Source: Amaricoccus macauensis_A (GTDB lineage Bacteria > Pseudomonadota > Alphaproteobacteria > Rhodobacterales > Rhodobacteraceae). From it: a stretch of 64,000 nucleotides of DNA. Positions 51,222-59,472 of the stretch are shown piece by piece. Within the stretch, counting starts at the first letter, position 1; each line of letters begins with the position of its first letter. Location of the stretch: positions 496,001 through 560,000 of the forward strand of contig NZ_JBNAFY010000001.1 in the NCBI RefSeq assembly GCF_049800915.1, given 5' to 3'. The position numbers and the translations under genes are program-made. The notes under the pieces are model-generated. The model saw only the letters and a program-made list of their open reading frames with translations. It had not been told where the DNA came from and made no database searches.

Positions 51222-51758
51222 TCAGTAGAGCCGCTGCTCGTATTTCCAGTTGTCCGCGTCCGGCGTCACCTCGTCGAGATCGTATCCCGATCCACGGAGC
51301 CTTTGCGCAACACCCAGACCGGCATCGGCCGCCTCGTCGACCAGGGCCCGCCCACGGGCTTCGTCCCGGTCCACGCCGCGCCCCCGCATCAGGCTGAGGC
51401 CATAGTTGAACTGGCCCACCGGATCGCCCGCCATCGCCGCGCGGCGGCTCCACTCGGTTGCGGCCGCCGGGTCTTCCGGCGCGCCCAGGCCGTTGTCGTC
51501 GAGCTGGCTCATCCAGGTCATCGCGCCGGTATAGCCATCATCGGCGCAGGTCTCGAAGACCTCGCGGGCCATCTCATGCTCGCCCTTCTTTGTGATGAAA
51601 TACCCCGAGGCGCAGGTCATCATGTCGGTCTCGCCGCGACGGATGTTCTCCAGCACCCGGTCGATGGTCATTTCGGGCGGGTTGAGATCCCCGTCCACCT
51701 CGCCCCAGGCAGGAGAGAACGGCAGCAGCATGGCAATCAGCACGGCTTTCTTCGACAT
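51222..51758 (-). CDS. Exported Sel1-like repeat protein
   Basis: A 178-residue exported protein with signal peptide AVLIAMLLPFSPAWG and two or three Sel1/TPR-type repeats (AREVFETCADDGYTGAMTWM, EWSRRAAMAGDPVGQFNYGL). Sel1 proteins mediate protein contacts. It lies between the dehydrogenase and the beta-propeller gene, so a chaperone-like role for the periplasmic quinoprotein system is conceivable. Confidence 0.7.
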   Translation of the reverse strand: MSKKAVLIAMLLPFSPAWGEVDGDLNPPEMTIDRVLENIRRGETDMMTCASGYFITKKGEHEMAREVFETCADDGYTGAMTWMSQLDDNGLGAPEDPAAATEWSRRAAMAGDPVGQFNYGLSLMRGRGVDRDEARGRALVDEAADAGLGVAQRLRGSGYDLDEVTPDADNWKYEQRLY

Positions 51759-51844
51759 CGGGTCCACCACTTGGTTTTGCCGCAGGATAGCACGCGCGCC
51801 CCGAGCCCTCCTTCCGACCAAGGTCGCAGGAACTCCGCGCCCGC

Positions 51845-52807
51845 TCAGGGCCGAAGCGCCGCGCCCCAGGGGAAGCGGCCGACCTTGATCGTCTTGATCG
51901 GTTCGCGCGCGGCCACATCGATCACGGTCACATCGCCCGAAACCCCGTTGGTGGTGAAAAGGAGCGACTTGTCGGAGTTGAACGCCATGTGCCAGACACG
52001 CCGCCCCACAAGGATGTAGTCCTCCACCTCAAGCGTTTCCGCATTCACCGCGGCCACATGGTTCGAAGGTCCGAGCGCCACGAAGACGGTCTCATGGCTG
52101 CCGTCGAACTCGAAGCCCACGGGCTGAACCTTGTCCGGGTGCACCCCCTGGATCTCGAAGGTGATCTTGCCGATCTCCGACTGATCCGCGGTTTCGAAGA
52201 CCGTCACCGTGCCACCGATCTCCGCGCTCACCCAGAGCTGTCCGCCATCGTGGGTGAATTCCGCATGGCGCGGGCGGCTGTCCACCAGCGTGTTGGCGAA
52301 AAGCTCATGGGTCGAGGTATCGATCCAATGCGCCATGTTGGTGGTCTCGGAGGTGGTGATCGCGATCTTGCCATCGGGCGAAACCGCCATGCCCTCGGGC
52401 TCGATCCCCACACCGATCTGCGCCACCACCGTCCGGCTCTCGGTATCGACCACCGTGGTGATCGCATCGTCCTCGTTGGCGATGTAGAGATGCCGGTCGT
52501 CGGGATGGAGCACGAACTGTTCGGGATCCTCTCCCGAGGGCAGATCAAAGAGGATCTCGCCGCTTTCGGGGTCCATCACCTGCACCGTGTCGCTGTCGGA
52601 GGCGCAGATGTAGAGCCGGCTGTAGTCATGGCTGAAGGTGATGCCGCGCGGCCGCTCGCCCACATTGATGGTGCGGGTCACTTCCAGCGTGTCGACGTCG
52701 ATCACGCTCAGCGTGTCATCCTTCTCGTTCGAGACCCAGATCTCCTCGGCGAATGCAGGGTGCGCGGCGGCGAGAGCCGCGAGTGCAATGAATGTCTTTG
52801 CCTTCAT
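51845..52807 (-). CDS. PQQ-locus YVTN beta-propeller protein
   Basis: A 320-residue periplasmic protein with signal peptide FIALAALAAAHPAFA and repeated YVTN-type blades such as TLSVIDVDTLEVTRTINVGE and PRGITFSHD. Beta-propeller proteins of this kind belong to PQQ-dependent alcohol catabolism loci. They may dock with the dehydrogenase; no enzyme activity is known. It begins four bases after the preceding solute-binding-protein gene. Confidence 0.8.
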   Translation of the reverse strand: MKAKTFIALAALAAAHPAFAEEIWVSNEKDDTLSVIDVDTLEVTRTINVGERPRGITFSHDYSRLYICASDSDTVQVMDPESGEILFDLPSGEDPEQFVLHPDDRHLYIANEDDAITTVVDTESRTVVAQIGVGIEPEGMAVSPDGKIAITTSETTNMAHWIDTSTHELFANTLVDSRPRHAEFTHDGGQLWVSAEIGGTVTVFETADQSEIGKITFEIQGVHPDKVQPVGFEFDGSHETVFVALGPSNHVAAVNAETLEVEDYILVGRRVWHMAFNSDKSLLFTTNGVSGDVTVIDVAAREPIKTIKVGRFPWGAALRP

Positions 52808-52811
52808 GATC

Positions 52812-53978
52812 CTATCCCTGAAATGCAGTGCAGCCGCTTTCCGGCGCATCGAGCCCCAGCGAGTCGAGCTCGTTCACCTGGTGCAGAAATCCCTCGATGG
52901 GAGCGAGCGCCACCAGCGCATCGGAATCGATCAGCGGCATCGGCTGGCGCAACTGGCCGTTCCAGGCCCGGTAGCTCAGGGGCCGCCCCTTGAAGCCCGC
53001 AAGCTCGAACTCGTCGGAGAGGATGAAGTCTCGCAGGGTCGCGGCATCGGCCGTGCCCGTGCGCGTGACCGCTTCGCCAAGCGTGCGCATCGCGGCCCAG
53101 GCGGCATAGTCCTGCGGCTCCATGTCGCGCCCCGCCAGTTCGGTGAACCGACCCTGTAGCTGCGCAGCACCCCATTGCTCGACCACCGGCGCCCAGGCCT
53201 GCGCGCGCAAGCCCACCGATCCGGCCACGGGCCGCGGCAACCAGGTGTTGAAGGCGATGTAGCGCCCGAAATCGCCGGCCTCGTCGGCGACCAGCAACAC
53301 GTCGTACTCGCCCAGATCCTGGGTGAAGAGCGGCACCTCCTGAGCGGCATTGCGCCGCATGTCGGCATCGAAGGCCCAGGTCTTCGACGGGCCCGGCGCC
53401 AGCCCGAACTTCACCAGCGATGCCTCGAGTTGCGCGGCATAGAGTTCGTCATCCGCGAGCGTGCCGGTGATCTGCGCCGTATCGGTCCAGCGCCGCGAAA
53501 CGAGAAACTGCACAAGCGCGTCCGTCCGCATCGCGTGCGATGGCATGGTGTGCAGCAGGTTCCCCCGGCACTCGGTATCACGCAGGCGCATGTCTTCGCT
53601 TGAGGCATTGAAGATCAGCGCGCCTTCCGCCTCCGACATATCGGCCAATTCCATAAGCTGCTCGGCAGGGGCGTCCGCGATGATGAAATCGGATTTCGCC
53701 AGGGCCTCGCGCGCCGCCGCCAGGAAGTCGCCCTCCGGCGCAACCGAAACGATATCCAGGTCATAGCTCTGGCCGAGGAACTGCCCCGTGGTGCGGTTCT
53801 CCTCAAGGCCCAGTTTCGCGCCCGAGAGCCCGAGATCCTCCGGGATCGGGTCGAGGTTCGAGAGGGTAGGCGGCGCGACAACCTCCTGCCTGAGATAGAT
53901 CGCCGCAAGCTCGGTTTCGGCGGAGGCGATGCTGCCTGCGGAAACCGCGATCGCGGCCAGTATCGGACCGATGCGCAT
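52812..53978 (-). CDS. PQQ-locus ABC-type substrate-binding protein (branched-chain type)
   Basis: A 388-residue periplasmic binding protein with signal peptide ILAAIAVSAGSIASA. The fold appears like the branched-chain amino acid binding group. It matches proteins annotated as ABC transporter substrate-binding in PQQ alcohol dehydrogenase systems. No ABC permease or ATPase gene is nearby, so it may sense or carry a substrate rather than feed a transporter. GGAGGAGAA precedes the ATG. It is divergent from pedF. Confidence 0.8.
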   Translation of the reverse strand: MRIGPILAAIAVSAGSIASAETELAAIYLRQEVVAPPTLSNLDPIPEDLGLSGAKLGLEENRTTGQFLGQSYDLDIVSVAPEGDFLAAAREALAKSDFIIADAPAEQLMELADMSEAEGALIFNASSEDMRLRDTECRGNLLHTMPSHAMRTDALVQFLVSRRWTDTAQITGTLADDELYAAQLEASLVKFGLAPGPSKTWAFDADMRRNAAQEVPLFTQDLGEYDVLLVADEAGDFGRYIAFNTWLPRPVAGSVGLRAQAWAPVVEQWGAAQLQGRFTELAGRDMEPQDYAAWAAMRTLGEAVTRTGTADAATLRDFILSDEFELAGFKGRPLSYRAWNGQLRQPMPLIDSDALVALAPIEGFLHQVNELDSLGLDAPESGCTAFQG

Positions 53979-54035
53979 GTCGTGATTCTCCTCCCGTTCG
54001 GGAAAGAGTATTGCCCTCGGCCCAGGCCCGGAATT

Positions 54036-54050
54036 CGACCAAGGTGCAAT
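54036..54050 (+). promoter_or_regulatory. Shared upstream motif, pedF copy
   Basis: CGACCAAGGTGCAAT lies 99 bases before the pedF start codon in the same direction as the gene. The matching element before the dehydrogenase gene differs at one base. Confidence 0.5.
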
Positions 54051-54149
54051 GGTGTATCCGGCCCACATATTACGAACGTCCAATACCGCACCGCGGCCGC
54101 CCCCAGTAAAAGTTCGGTCCAGCAACAGAAAAACTGGAGGGAGCGCTAG

Positions 54150-54848
54150 ATGAAGCCCCGTTTGAGACTTGAGAGCCTGACGCCGTTCGCCGCCGTTCTC
54201 CTGACAGCCGGCATGGCCCTTGCACACGGGGATGTGGCGCCGCAGCCGGTCAACACCGATGCCCTGCCGGACGTGGGCGAGGAATGGCTGATCGAGAACC
54301 CCTATCGCGACATGGGCGATGATGTCTGGTCGGCGGCCATCGATATCGGCTCCTCCGGCTACAACCAGAACTGCGCCCGCTGCCACGGCCTCGAGGTCGT
54401 CTCCGGCGGCCTCGCCCCTGACCTGCGCTTCCTGGAAGCCGAGGAGTTCGGCGACGAGTGGTATGTCGAGCGGTTCCAGAACGGCTATACCCAGAATGGC
54501 ACGACGATGATGCCGGCCTTCGGTGAGCTTCTCGGACAGAAGGCCGCCTGGGCGATCCGCACCTATATCGAGACCCGGCCCGACCAGGACACGATCGAAG
54601 GCTTCTATCCCGACCTGCGCGATGCCCGCGACTCGCTTGCCTCGCTCGCGGATGCAGGCGAAGCTTCGCCGGAAGCCGAAGCGATCAAGGAGCAACTCGT
54701 GGAAATCGCCAGCCAAGTCGAAACCCTTTCGGGCGCGCCCATCGCGGATTCCATCGCCTTCCGCGCCGCCAACCAGATCTCCGCCGAGCCCGCCTCCTAC
54801 AAGCGGGCCGCCGAGACCCTCACCGTAGGACTGCCCGTTGCCCACTAG
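54150..54848 (+). CDS. pedF: Cytochrome c-550 PedF-like
   Basis: A 232-residue periplasmic c-type cytochrome. After a signal peptide ending in ALAHG, the haem motif is CARCH within YNQNCARCHGLE, and the axial Met lies in TTMMPAF. Segments such as EEWLIENPYR and APDLRFLE match PedF, the electron acceptor of quinoprotein ethanol dehydrogenases in Pseudomonas. It has an extra C-terminal part of roughly 80 residues, mostly helical, beyond the usual PedF. GGAGGGA precedes the ATG. Confidence 0.87.
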   Translation: MKPRLRLESLTPFAAVLLTAGMALAHGDVAPQPVNTDALPDVGEEWLIENPYRDMGDDVWSAAIDIGSSGYNQNCARCHGLEVVSGGLAPDLRFLEAEEFGDEWYVERFQNGYTQNGTTMMPAFGELLGQKAAWAIRTYIETRPDQDTIEGFYPDLRDARDSLASLADAGEASPEAEAIKEQLVEIASQVETLSGAPIADSIAFRAANQISAEPASYKRAAETLTVGLPVAH

Positions 54849-55767
54849 GCGAAAACCGATCCGGAGCGAGGGCGCAGTGGCAGCGATTGCCGCTGCGCTT
54901 CTCGCGTTTCTGGCCTCGTCCGACCCGGCCCTCGCGCGCTGCGAGGATTTCGTTCCCGGTCCCAAGCCGCAGAACACCGCCCGCGACATTGTGGGCCAGG
55001 ACCTCGACCAGATCCTCGAGCGCGGCTGGATCGAGTTCGCGCTCTACGAGGAGTTTCCGCCCTATTCCTACCTCGAGGGCGGCAAGCCCGCAGGCATCGA
55101 CGTCGAGATCGGCGCGCTCATTGCCGAGGATCTCGGGGTGGAGCCGCGCTTCCGCCTCGTCGCGGCGGGCGAGAACCTCGATGCGGACCTGCGCAACTAC
55201 GTCTGGAAGGGCGCGATCATCGGCGGGCGCGTCTCCAACGTGATGATGCGCGTGCCCTACGACAGCGAATATGCCTGCCGGGTTGAGCAGGTGGTCTTCA
55301 CCGGCCAATATGCCTCCGAGCGCATCGCCATCGCCTACGACAAGGCCGCTTACCCGGAGGACGCCCCTGTCCCGGCCTATTTCCGCTTCGATCCGGTGGC
55401 GGTCGAGAACGACTCGATTTCGGATTTCTACCTCTCCGGTCTCGCGGGAGGCCAGCTTCTGGGCATGATCCACCGCTATCCCACGATGGAGGACGGCATG
55501 GCCGCGCTGGCGGGCGGCGAGGTCAAGGCCGCCATGGGTCCCATCGGCCAGCTCGAAGCCGGGCTGAACGAGGCCATCGCGATCCACGAGCCGCCGCTGC
55601 CGGGGTTTGCCTCCGGCGAATGGACCTTGGGCGTTGCGGTGCACATGGCCTATCGCGGGCTGGGCTACGCGGTGGACGATGCGATCTACAACGCGCTCTC
55701 AGATGGCCGGATCGCCGCGATCTACGAGGCCCACGGCCTTACCTTCAATCCTCCAATCGACCGCTGA
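54838..55767 (+). CDS. Quinoprotein-associated solute-binding protein (family 3)
   Basis: A 309-residue exported binding protein of the extracellular family 3 type, like the MoxJ-related proteins found with quinoprotein dehydrogenases. The basic n-region TRRKPIRS precedes a signal segment ending ALARC. The TTG start overlaps the pedF end by 11 bases with AGGA upstream; a GTG at 54877 is a shorter alternative that would lose the basic n-region. A role in dehydrogenase maturation is inferred from relatives. Confidence 0.8.
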   Translation: MPTRRKPIRSEGAVAAIAAALLAFLASSDPALARCEDFVPGPKPQNTARDIVGQDLDQILERGWIEFALYEEFPPYSYLEGGKPAGIDVEIGALIAEDLGVEPRFRLVAAGENLDADLRNYVWKGAIIGGRVSNVMMRVPYDSEYACRVEQVVFTGQYASERIAIAYDKAAYPEDAPVPAYFRFDPVAVENDSISDFYLSGLAGGQLLGMIHRYPTMEDGMAALAGGEVKAAMGPIGQLEAGLNEAIAIHEPPLPGFASGEWTLGVAVHMAYRGLGYAVDDAIYNALSDGRIAAIYEAHGLTFNPPIDR

Positions 55768-55790
55768 GTAGTCCGGCCTCCGCTTCCCAA

Positions 55791-57923
55791 TCAACCGGGG
55801 AGCGGCGCGGGCCCTCCGTCAGGGGCCTTCGCAGCGGAGGCCCTTGCCGCCACCGGCGCGCGCCGGCCGCGTTTCTTCAGGACAACCGGCACGCATTGCT
55901 TCGGATCATCATGGATCGTGACGCAGTCGAGACACTGGAAACACTCGGAGTAATCGATCTTTCCACTCGGTTCGATGGCGCCATAGCGGCAGCGCACCTT
56001 GCAGAGCTGGCAGGGCGAGCCGCATTCCGTGCGTCGCGCGATCCAGTCGCGCCCCCGCAGCAGCCCGCCGAGCGCCATGAAGGCCCCGAGCGGGCAGACA
56101 TAGCGGCAGAACCCCTTGAAGAGCACCAGCCCCAGCACCAGCCAGAAGGCGGCATAGAGGACATAGAACCACTCGCGCACGAAATGGACCGTGATCGCGG
56201 TCTTGAAGGGCTCCACCTCCACCGCCTTGTCGAGCGCCGCAGGCGCAACCAGCGCCACCGCCACAAGCGCTGCCAGTATGACGTATTTCAGCTTCCGCAG
56301 CCGCGCATCCCACAGGGGCGAAGGCTCTATCACCGGCAGACGGAGCCACCGTCCGATCCTGTCGGCAAACTCCTGCAACGCGCCAAAGGGGCAGAGCCAG
56401 CCACAGAAGAACCCGCGCCCCCAAAGCACGAAACTCACAAGCACGAAAACCCAGAGAAGTGTCGAAAACGGATCATAGAGCAGGAAGGCAAAACTCCCCC
56501 CCTCGATGGCGGTGCGCAGCGTCGCCAGCGGCGTCACGATGGAAAGCTGCCCCTGTCCGTGCCAGCCGACAAAGACCAGCACCACCGCGAGGATCGCCAG
56601 CCGGATCTGCGGAAACCACCGAGTGCCCGCAAGCCGGTTCATGCCCATCAGTTGCACGCCGCCAAGCAGCACCAGCCCGGCCCCCAGAACGGCAATATCG
56701 GTCTGCCGGTTGCGCAGCGCATCGAGCCAGGGCGGTGCGGGCTTGGCCACCTCTTCGCGCAGGAAGAACCGCGCGTCCGTCTGATGGGCAAGCTCCAGCG
56801 TGACCGAGCCGATCTCGGGGCGGAACATGCCGTGTTCGCGCACCGCCTTGATCCCCATGGTCCATTCGCGCGAGGGGTCGAAGCCAAGCCTGCGGTCGGT
56901 GCGGAAGATCATTGCCGTGCCGTCGTGCAGACGCTCGGGCACGTCTTCCGACAGCTCCACGAGAAGATCCGCATCGCGCAGCGCCACCGGCAGCCCGTCC
57001 TGCTCCATCGTCACCCAGTCGGGCGCGGTGTTGCGCACGAAATCCGGCGAAACCAGCCCATGCCGGCCCGCTTCGATCACCAGGATCGGCTCGTCGCTGC
57101 CGCTGATCGCGAGAAACGCCTGCAACTCGTCGTAGCTGCTCTCCGACAGCAGCGCGCGCGCAATCGCTGGCGGCCCCAGATCCGCGACCCGGAGATCGAG
57201 ATAGGTCTCCTCGGGATAGTCGCTGGCCTCCGGATCGTCATCGGCCCAGATCGTGCCCGCAAAAGCCGCGTCCACCTCCGCGTTTGTCACCGCAAGCTGC
57301 GTGACGAGCCCCTCGGCCACAAGCGCTTCCCAATCGAGCGGCTCGTCATGGTCCGGATCGGGACGGGCGGGGGGGCCGGTCTGCACGCCTTGCATCTTGT
57401 CCCGCGCCACCTGAAGCGTCGCGGCGAGGATGCTCTCATGGGCGATCCGAACGCTCGCCGTCGCCTTCGTCACCCCGTCGAGATAGACCAGCGCATCAGC
57501 GCTGCTCGCACTCCCGTAGGGCGTGCCGACCACGATTGAGGAGGTGATCGAGAGACCGCGATACTGTTCGAAGAACTTCCGGAACGGGGCCTCGCCGAGG
57601 CCCGAGACGAAGATCGGCTCGTTGTGCGAAATCAGCTTCACGTCCATGAACCGCCCGTCGAGATCGAGCATCACCATCACGTTGATCGGCGCGCCGGAGA
57701 AACCGGGCAGGGGCGCGAGCGGTTCGGTCTCGAAGACATACCCCGACATCGCCCCGCCCGAATTGAGCAGTTCCCAGACACCTTCGTCGTTCACCGGCTC
57801 GCCGATGCTGAAGGGCGGCACGACGAAGGGCGCGAGATCCTCGCGCTCGAGCGCGAAAGCCTGCGAGGCGATCAGCGCCAGCATCAGGCACACGGCCAGG
57901 GGCAAACGGGCGGCGGCAGTCAT
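55791..57923 (-). CDS. NosR-like membrane iron-sulfur flavoprotein
   Basis: About 710 residues. A signal/N-anchor is followed by a periplasmic FMN-binding-like domain, then membrane helices, two polyferredoxin-type Cys motifs (FFCGWLCPFGAL and FCRYVCPLGAF) and C-terminal 4Fe-4S ligands (SPCQLCKVRCRYG, CFQCLDC). This is the NosR/NirI plan. NosR supplies electrons to nitrous oxide reductase, but here the partner is a PQQ locus and no nos genes are seen. It may pass electrons between the quinone pool and the periplasm. The ATG at 57923 is a choice; an in-frame start lies ten codons earlier. Confidence 0.85.
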   Translation of the reverse strand: MTAAARLPLAVCLMLALIASQAFALEREDLAPFVVPPFSIGEPVNDEGVWELLNSGGAMSGYVFETEPLAPLPGFSGAPINVMVMLDLDGRFMDVKLISHNEPIFVSGLGEAPFRKFFEQYRGLSITSSIVVGTPYGSASSADALVYLDGVTKATASVRIAHESILAATLQVARDKMQGVQTGPPARPDPDHDEPLDWEALVAEGLVTQLAVTNAEVDAAFAGTIWADDDPEASDYPEETYLDLRVADLGPPAIARALLSESSYDELQAFLAISGSDEPILVIEAGRHGLVSPDFVRNTAPDWVTMEQDGLPVALRDADLLVELSEDVPERLHDGTAMIFRTDRRLGFDPSREWTMGIKAVREHGMFRPEIGSVTLELAHQTDARFFLREEVAKPAPPWLDALRNRQTDIAVLGAGLVLLGGVQLMGMNRLAGTRWFPQIRLAILAVVLVFVGWHGQGQLSIVTPLATLRTAIEGGSFAFLLYDPFSTLLWVFVLVSFVLWGRGFFCGWLCPFGALQEFADRIGRWLRLPVIEPSPLWDARLRKLKYVILAALVAVALVAPAALDKAVEVEPFKTAITVHFVREWFYVLYAAFWLVLGLVLFKGFCRYVCPLGAFMALGGLLRGRDWIARRTECGSPCQLCKVRCRYGAIEPSGKIDYSECFQCLDCVTIHDDPKQCVPVVLKKRGRRAPVAARASAAKAPDGGPAPLPG

Positions 57924-58097
57924 CGGCGGTCTCACTGGCTGCAAGACGCGCATTTAACCAAGCGAACCTGTTGGGCGGGAATCCGACAAAGGTCCAAGCT
58001 GCACTGCAGCAGCGGCGGGCAGGCACAGCCGAGCATGGCCCGGATCGTATGCCGTCAGGTCACGTCATTCACGGCCAGATCGGTTGACGGTTCGCAA

Positions 58098-58129
58098 GTT
58101 TCGGTATGGCGAAACAGCCATACCGAAAC
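58098..58129. promoter_or_regulatory. Perfect 13-bp inverted repeat between the nosR-like gene and uxuA
   Basis: GTTTCGGTATGGC and GCCATACCGAAAC are perfect inverted repeats around a 6-base spacer. A second palindrome, ATATGGATTCCATAT, follows immediately, then CCATACC. The cluster sits after the uxuA stop and upstream of the nosR-like gene. It could be an operator or a transcript-end hairpin; no T-run follows. Confidence 0.6.
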
Positions 58130-58169
58130 CATATGGATTCCATATCGTTTCCATACCGCGTTTCGCGGC

Positions 58170-59381
58170 TCAGTCGGCGGCCATCGCGTGGCGCAAACCG
58201 GCGATCACGCCCCGCAGTTCCGCAAGCCCCTTAAGCCGACCGATGGCCGGATAGCCGGGCTGCGCCTGCCGCCCCAGATCGTCGAGAATGTCCTGTCCGT
58301 GGTCGGGCCGGAAGGGGATCGACCAGTCCGAACGCCCCGCCGCCTTGCGTCGATCTTCCTCGCGCAGTGCCGCCGCGACAAGAGCCGCCATGTCGGTGTT
58401 TCCGCCCAGATGCGCATCCTCGTAGAACGAGCCGCGAATGTCGTCCGTTTCCCGACGCACATTGCGCAGATGCAGGAAATGAACGCGATCCCCGAGCCGA
58501 TCCATCATGCCCGGCAGGTCGTTGTCGGGCCGCGCGCCCAACGAACCGGAGCAGAGCGTGATGCCGCTCGCGGGGCTTTCCACCGCGTCCATCACCGCCT
58601 TGTAGTGCGCCTCCGTCGACATGATCCGCGGCAGACCGAGCAGCGGGAAGGGCGGATCGTCCGGATGGCAGCAGAGCCGCAACCCGAGCTTCTCGGCAGT
58701 GGGCACAACCTCGCTGAGGAAGTCGATCAGGTGCCCGCGCAACTGCTCTTCCGAAATCGCGTCGTATTCCGCCAGGTGCTGGCGCACGTCCTCAAGCGAG
58801 AAGCTCTCCGCCGCACCGGGAAGGCCGCAGACGATGTTTTCCGCAAGTTTCTTCTTCTGTTGGGAATTCATCGCGGCGAAACGGCGCGCAGCCTCACCCT
58901 GCAGCGCCTCGTCATAATCGGTTTTCGCACCGGGCCGCTCGAGGATGTAGAGGTCGAAGGCCGCGAAATCGGCCAGTTCGAACCGCATGCAGGTGCCCCC
59001 GTTGGGCAGCCGCCATGCTAGATCGGTGCGGGTCCAGTCGAGCACCGGCATGAAGTTGTAGCAGATCACCTCGATCCCTGAGGCGGCGAGATTCTCGAGC
59101 GATGTGCGGTAGGTCTCGAGATGGGTGCGCCACGCGCCCTTCTGCTTCTTGATGTCCTCCGACACCGGCAGGCTCTCGACCACGTCCCAGGTCAGCCCCG
59201 ATGGCCCGCCATCGCGGAGGCGCGCGACCTCGCCCTGGCGCTTCGCGATCTCCTCACGGGTCCACACGGCGCCCGTCGGCACGTGATGCAACGCGGAGAC
59301 GATCCCCTCCGCGCCCGCCTGTGCGATGTCATCAGTGGACACGATGTCCTTGGGGCCGAACCAGCGCCAGGTTTGTCTCAC
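58170..59381 (-). CDS. uxuA: Mannonate dehydratase
   Basis: A 403-residue TIM-barrel dehydratase turning D-mannonate into 2-keto-3-deoxygluconate in hexuronate breakdown. Family segments are RQTWRWFGPKD, GIEVICYNFMPVLDWTRTDL, LCCHPDDPPFPLLGLPRI with metal-binding His, LCSGSLGARPDNDLPGM and FRPDHGQDILDDL. The GTG at 59381 has GGAGG nine bases upstream. It is divergent from a GntR regulator and shares its promoter region. Confidence 0.95.
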   Translation of the reverse strand: MRQTWRWFGPKDIVSTDDIAQAGAEGIVSALHHVPTGAVWTREEIAKRQGEVARLRDGGPSGLTWDVVESLPVSEDIKKQKGAWRTHLETYRTSLENLAASGIEVICYNFMPVLDWTRTDLAWRLPNGGTCMRFELADFAAFDLYILERPGAKTDYDEALQGEAARRFAAMNSQQKKKLAENIVCGLPGAAESFSLEDVRQHLAEYDAISEEQLRGHLIDFLSEVVPTAEKLGLRLCCHPDDPPFPLLGLPRIMSTEAHYKAVMDAVESPASGITLCSGSLGARPDNDLPGMMDRLGDRVHFLHLRNVRRETDDIRGSFYEDAHLGGNTDMAALVAAALREEDRRKAAGRSDWSIPFRPDHGQDILDDLGRQAQPGYPAIGRLKGLAELRGVIAGLRHAMAAD

Positions 59382-59434
59382 GGTCGAATCCTCCTTCGGT
59401 TGTTGCAGGTTACATACCAGCAAACTCATTTGAA

Positions 59435-59450
59435 TGGTAGTATGGTAGTG
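59435..59450. promoter_or_regulatory. Candidate GntR operator between uxuA and gntR
   Basis: Two adjacent copies of ATGGTAGT lie in the divergent promoter, with CATACCA upstream near 59414-59420. TGGTA/TACCA half-sites are usual for FCD-type GntR regulators. It should control both directions. Confidence 0.5.
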
Positions 59451-59472
59451 TGTTATCCCGTGAGAGGGAGGA

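Noticed and set aside
55791..57923. True NosR of a nitrous oxide reductase operon
   Set aside because: No nosZ, nosD, nosF or nosY is present; neighbours are PQQ-locus and uxuA genes.
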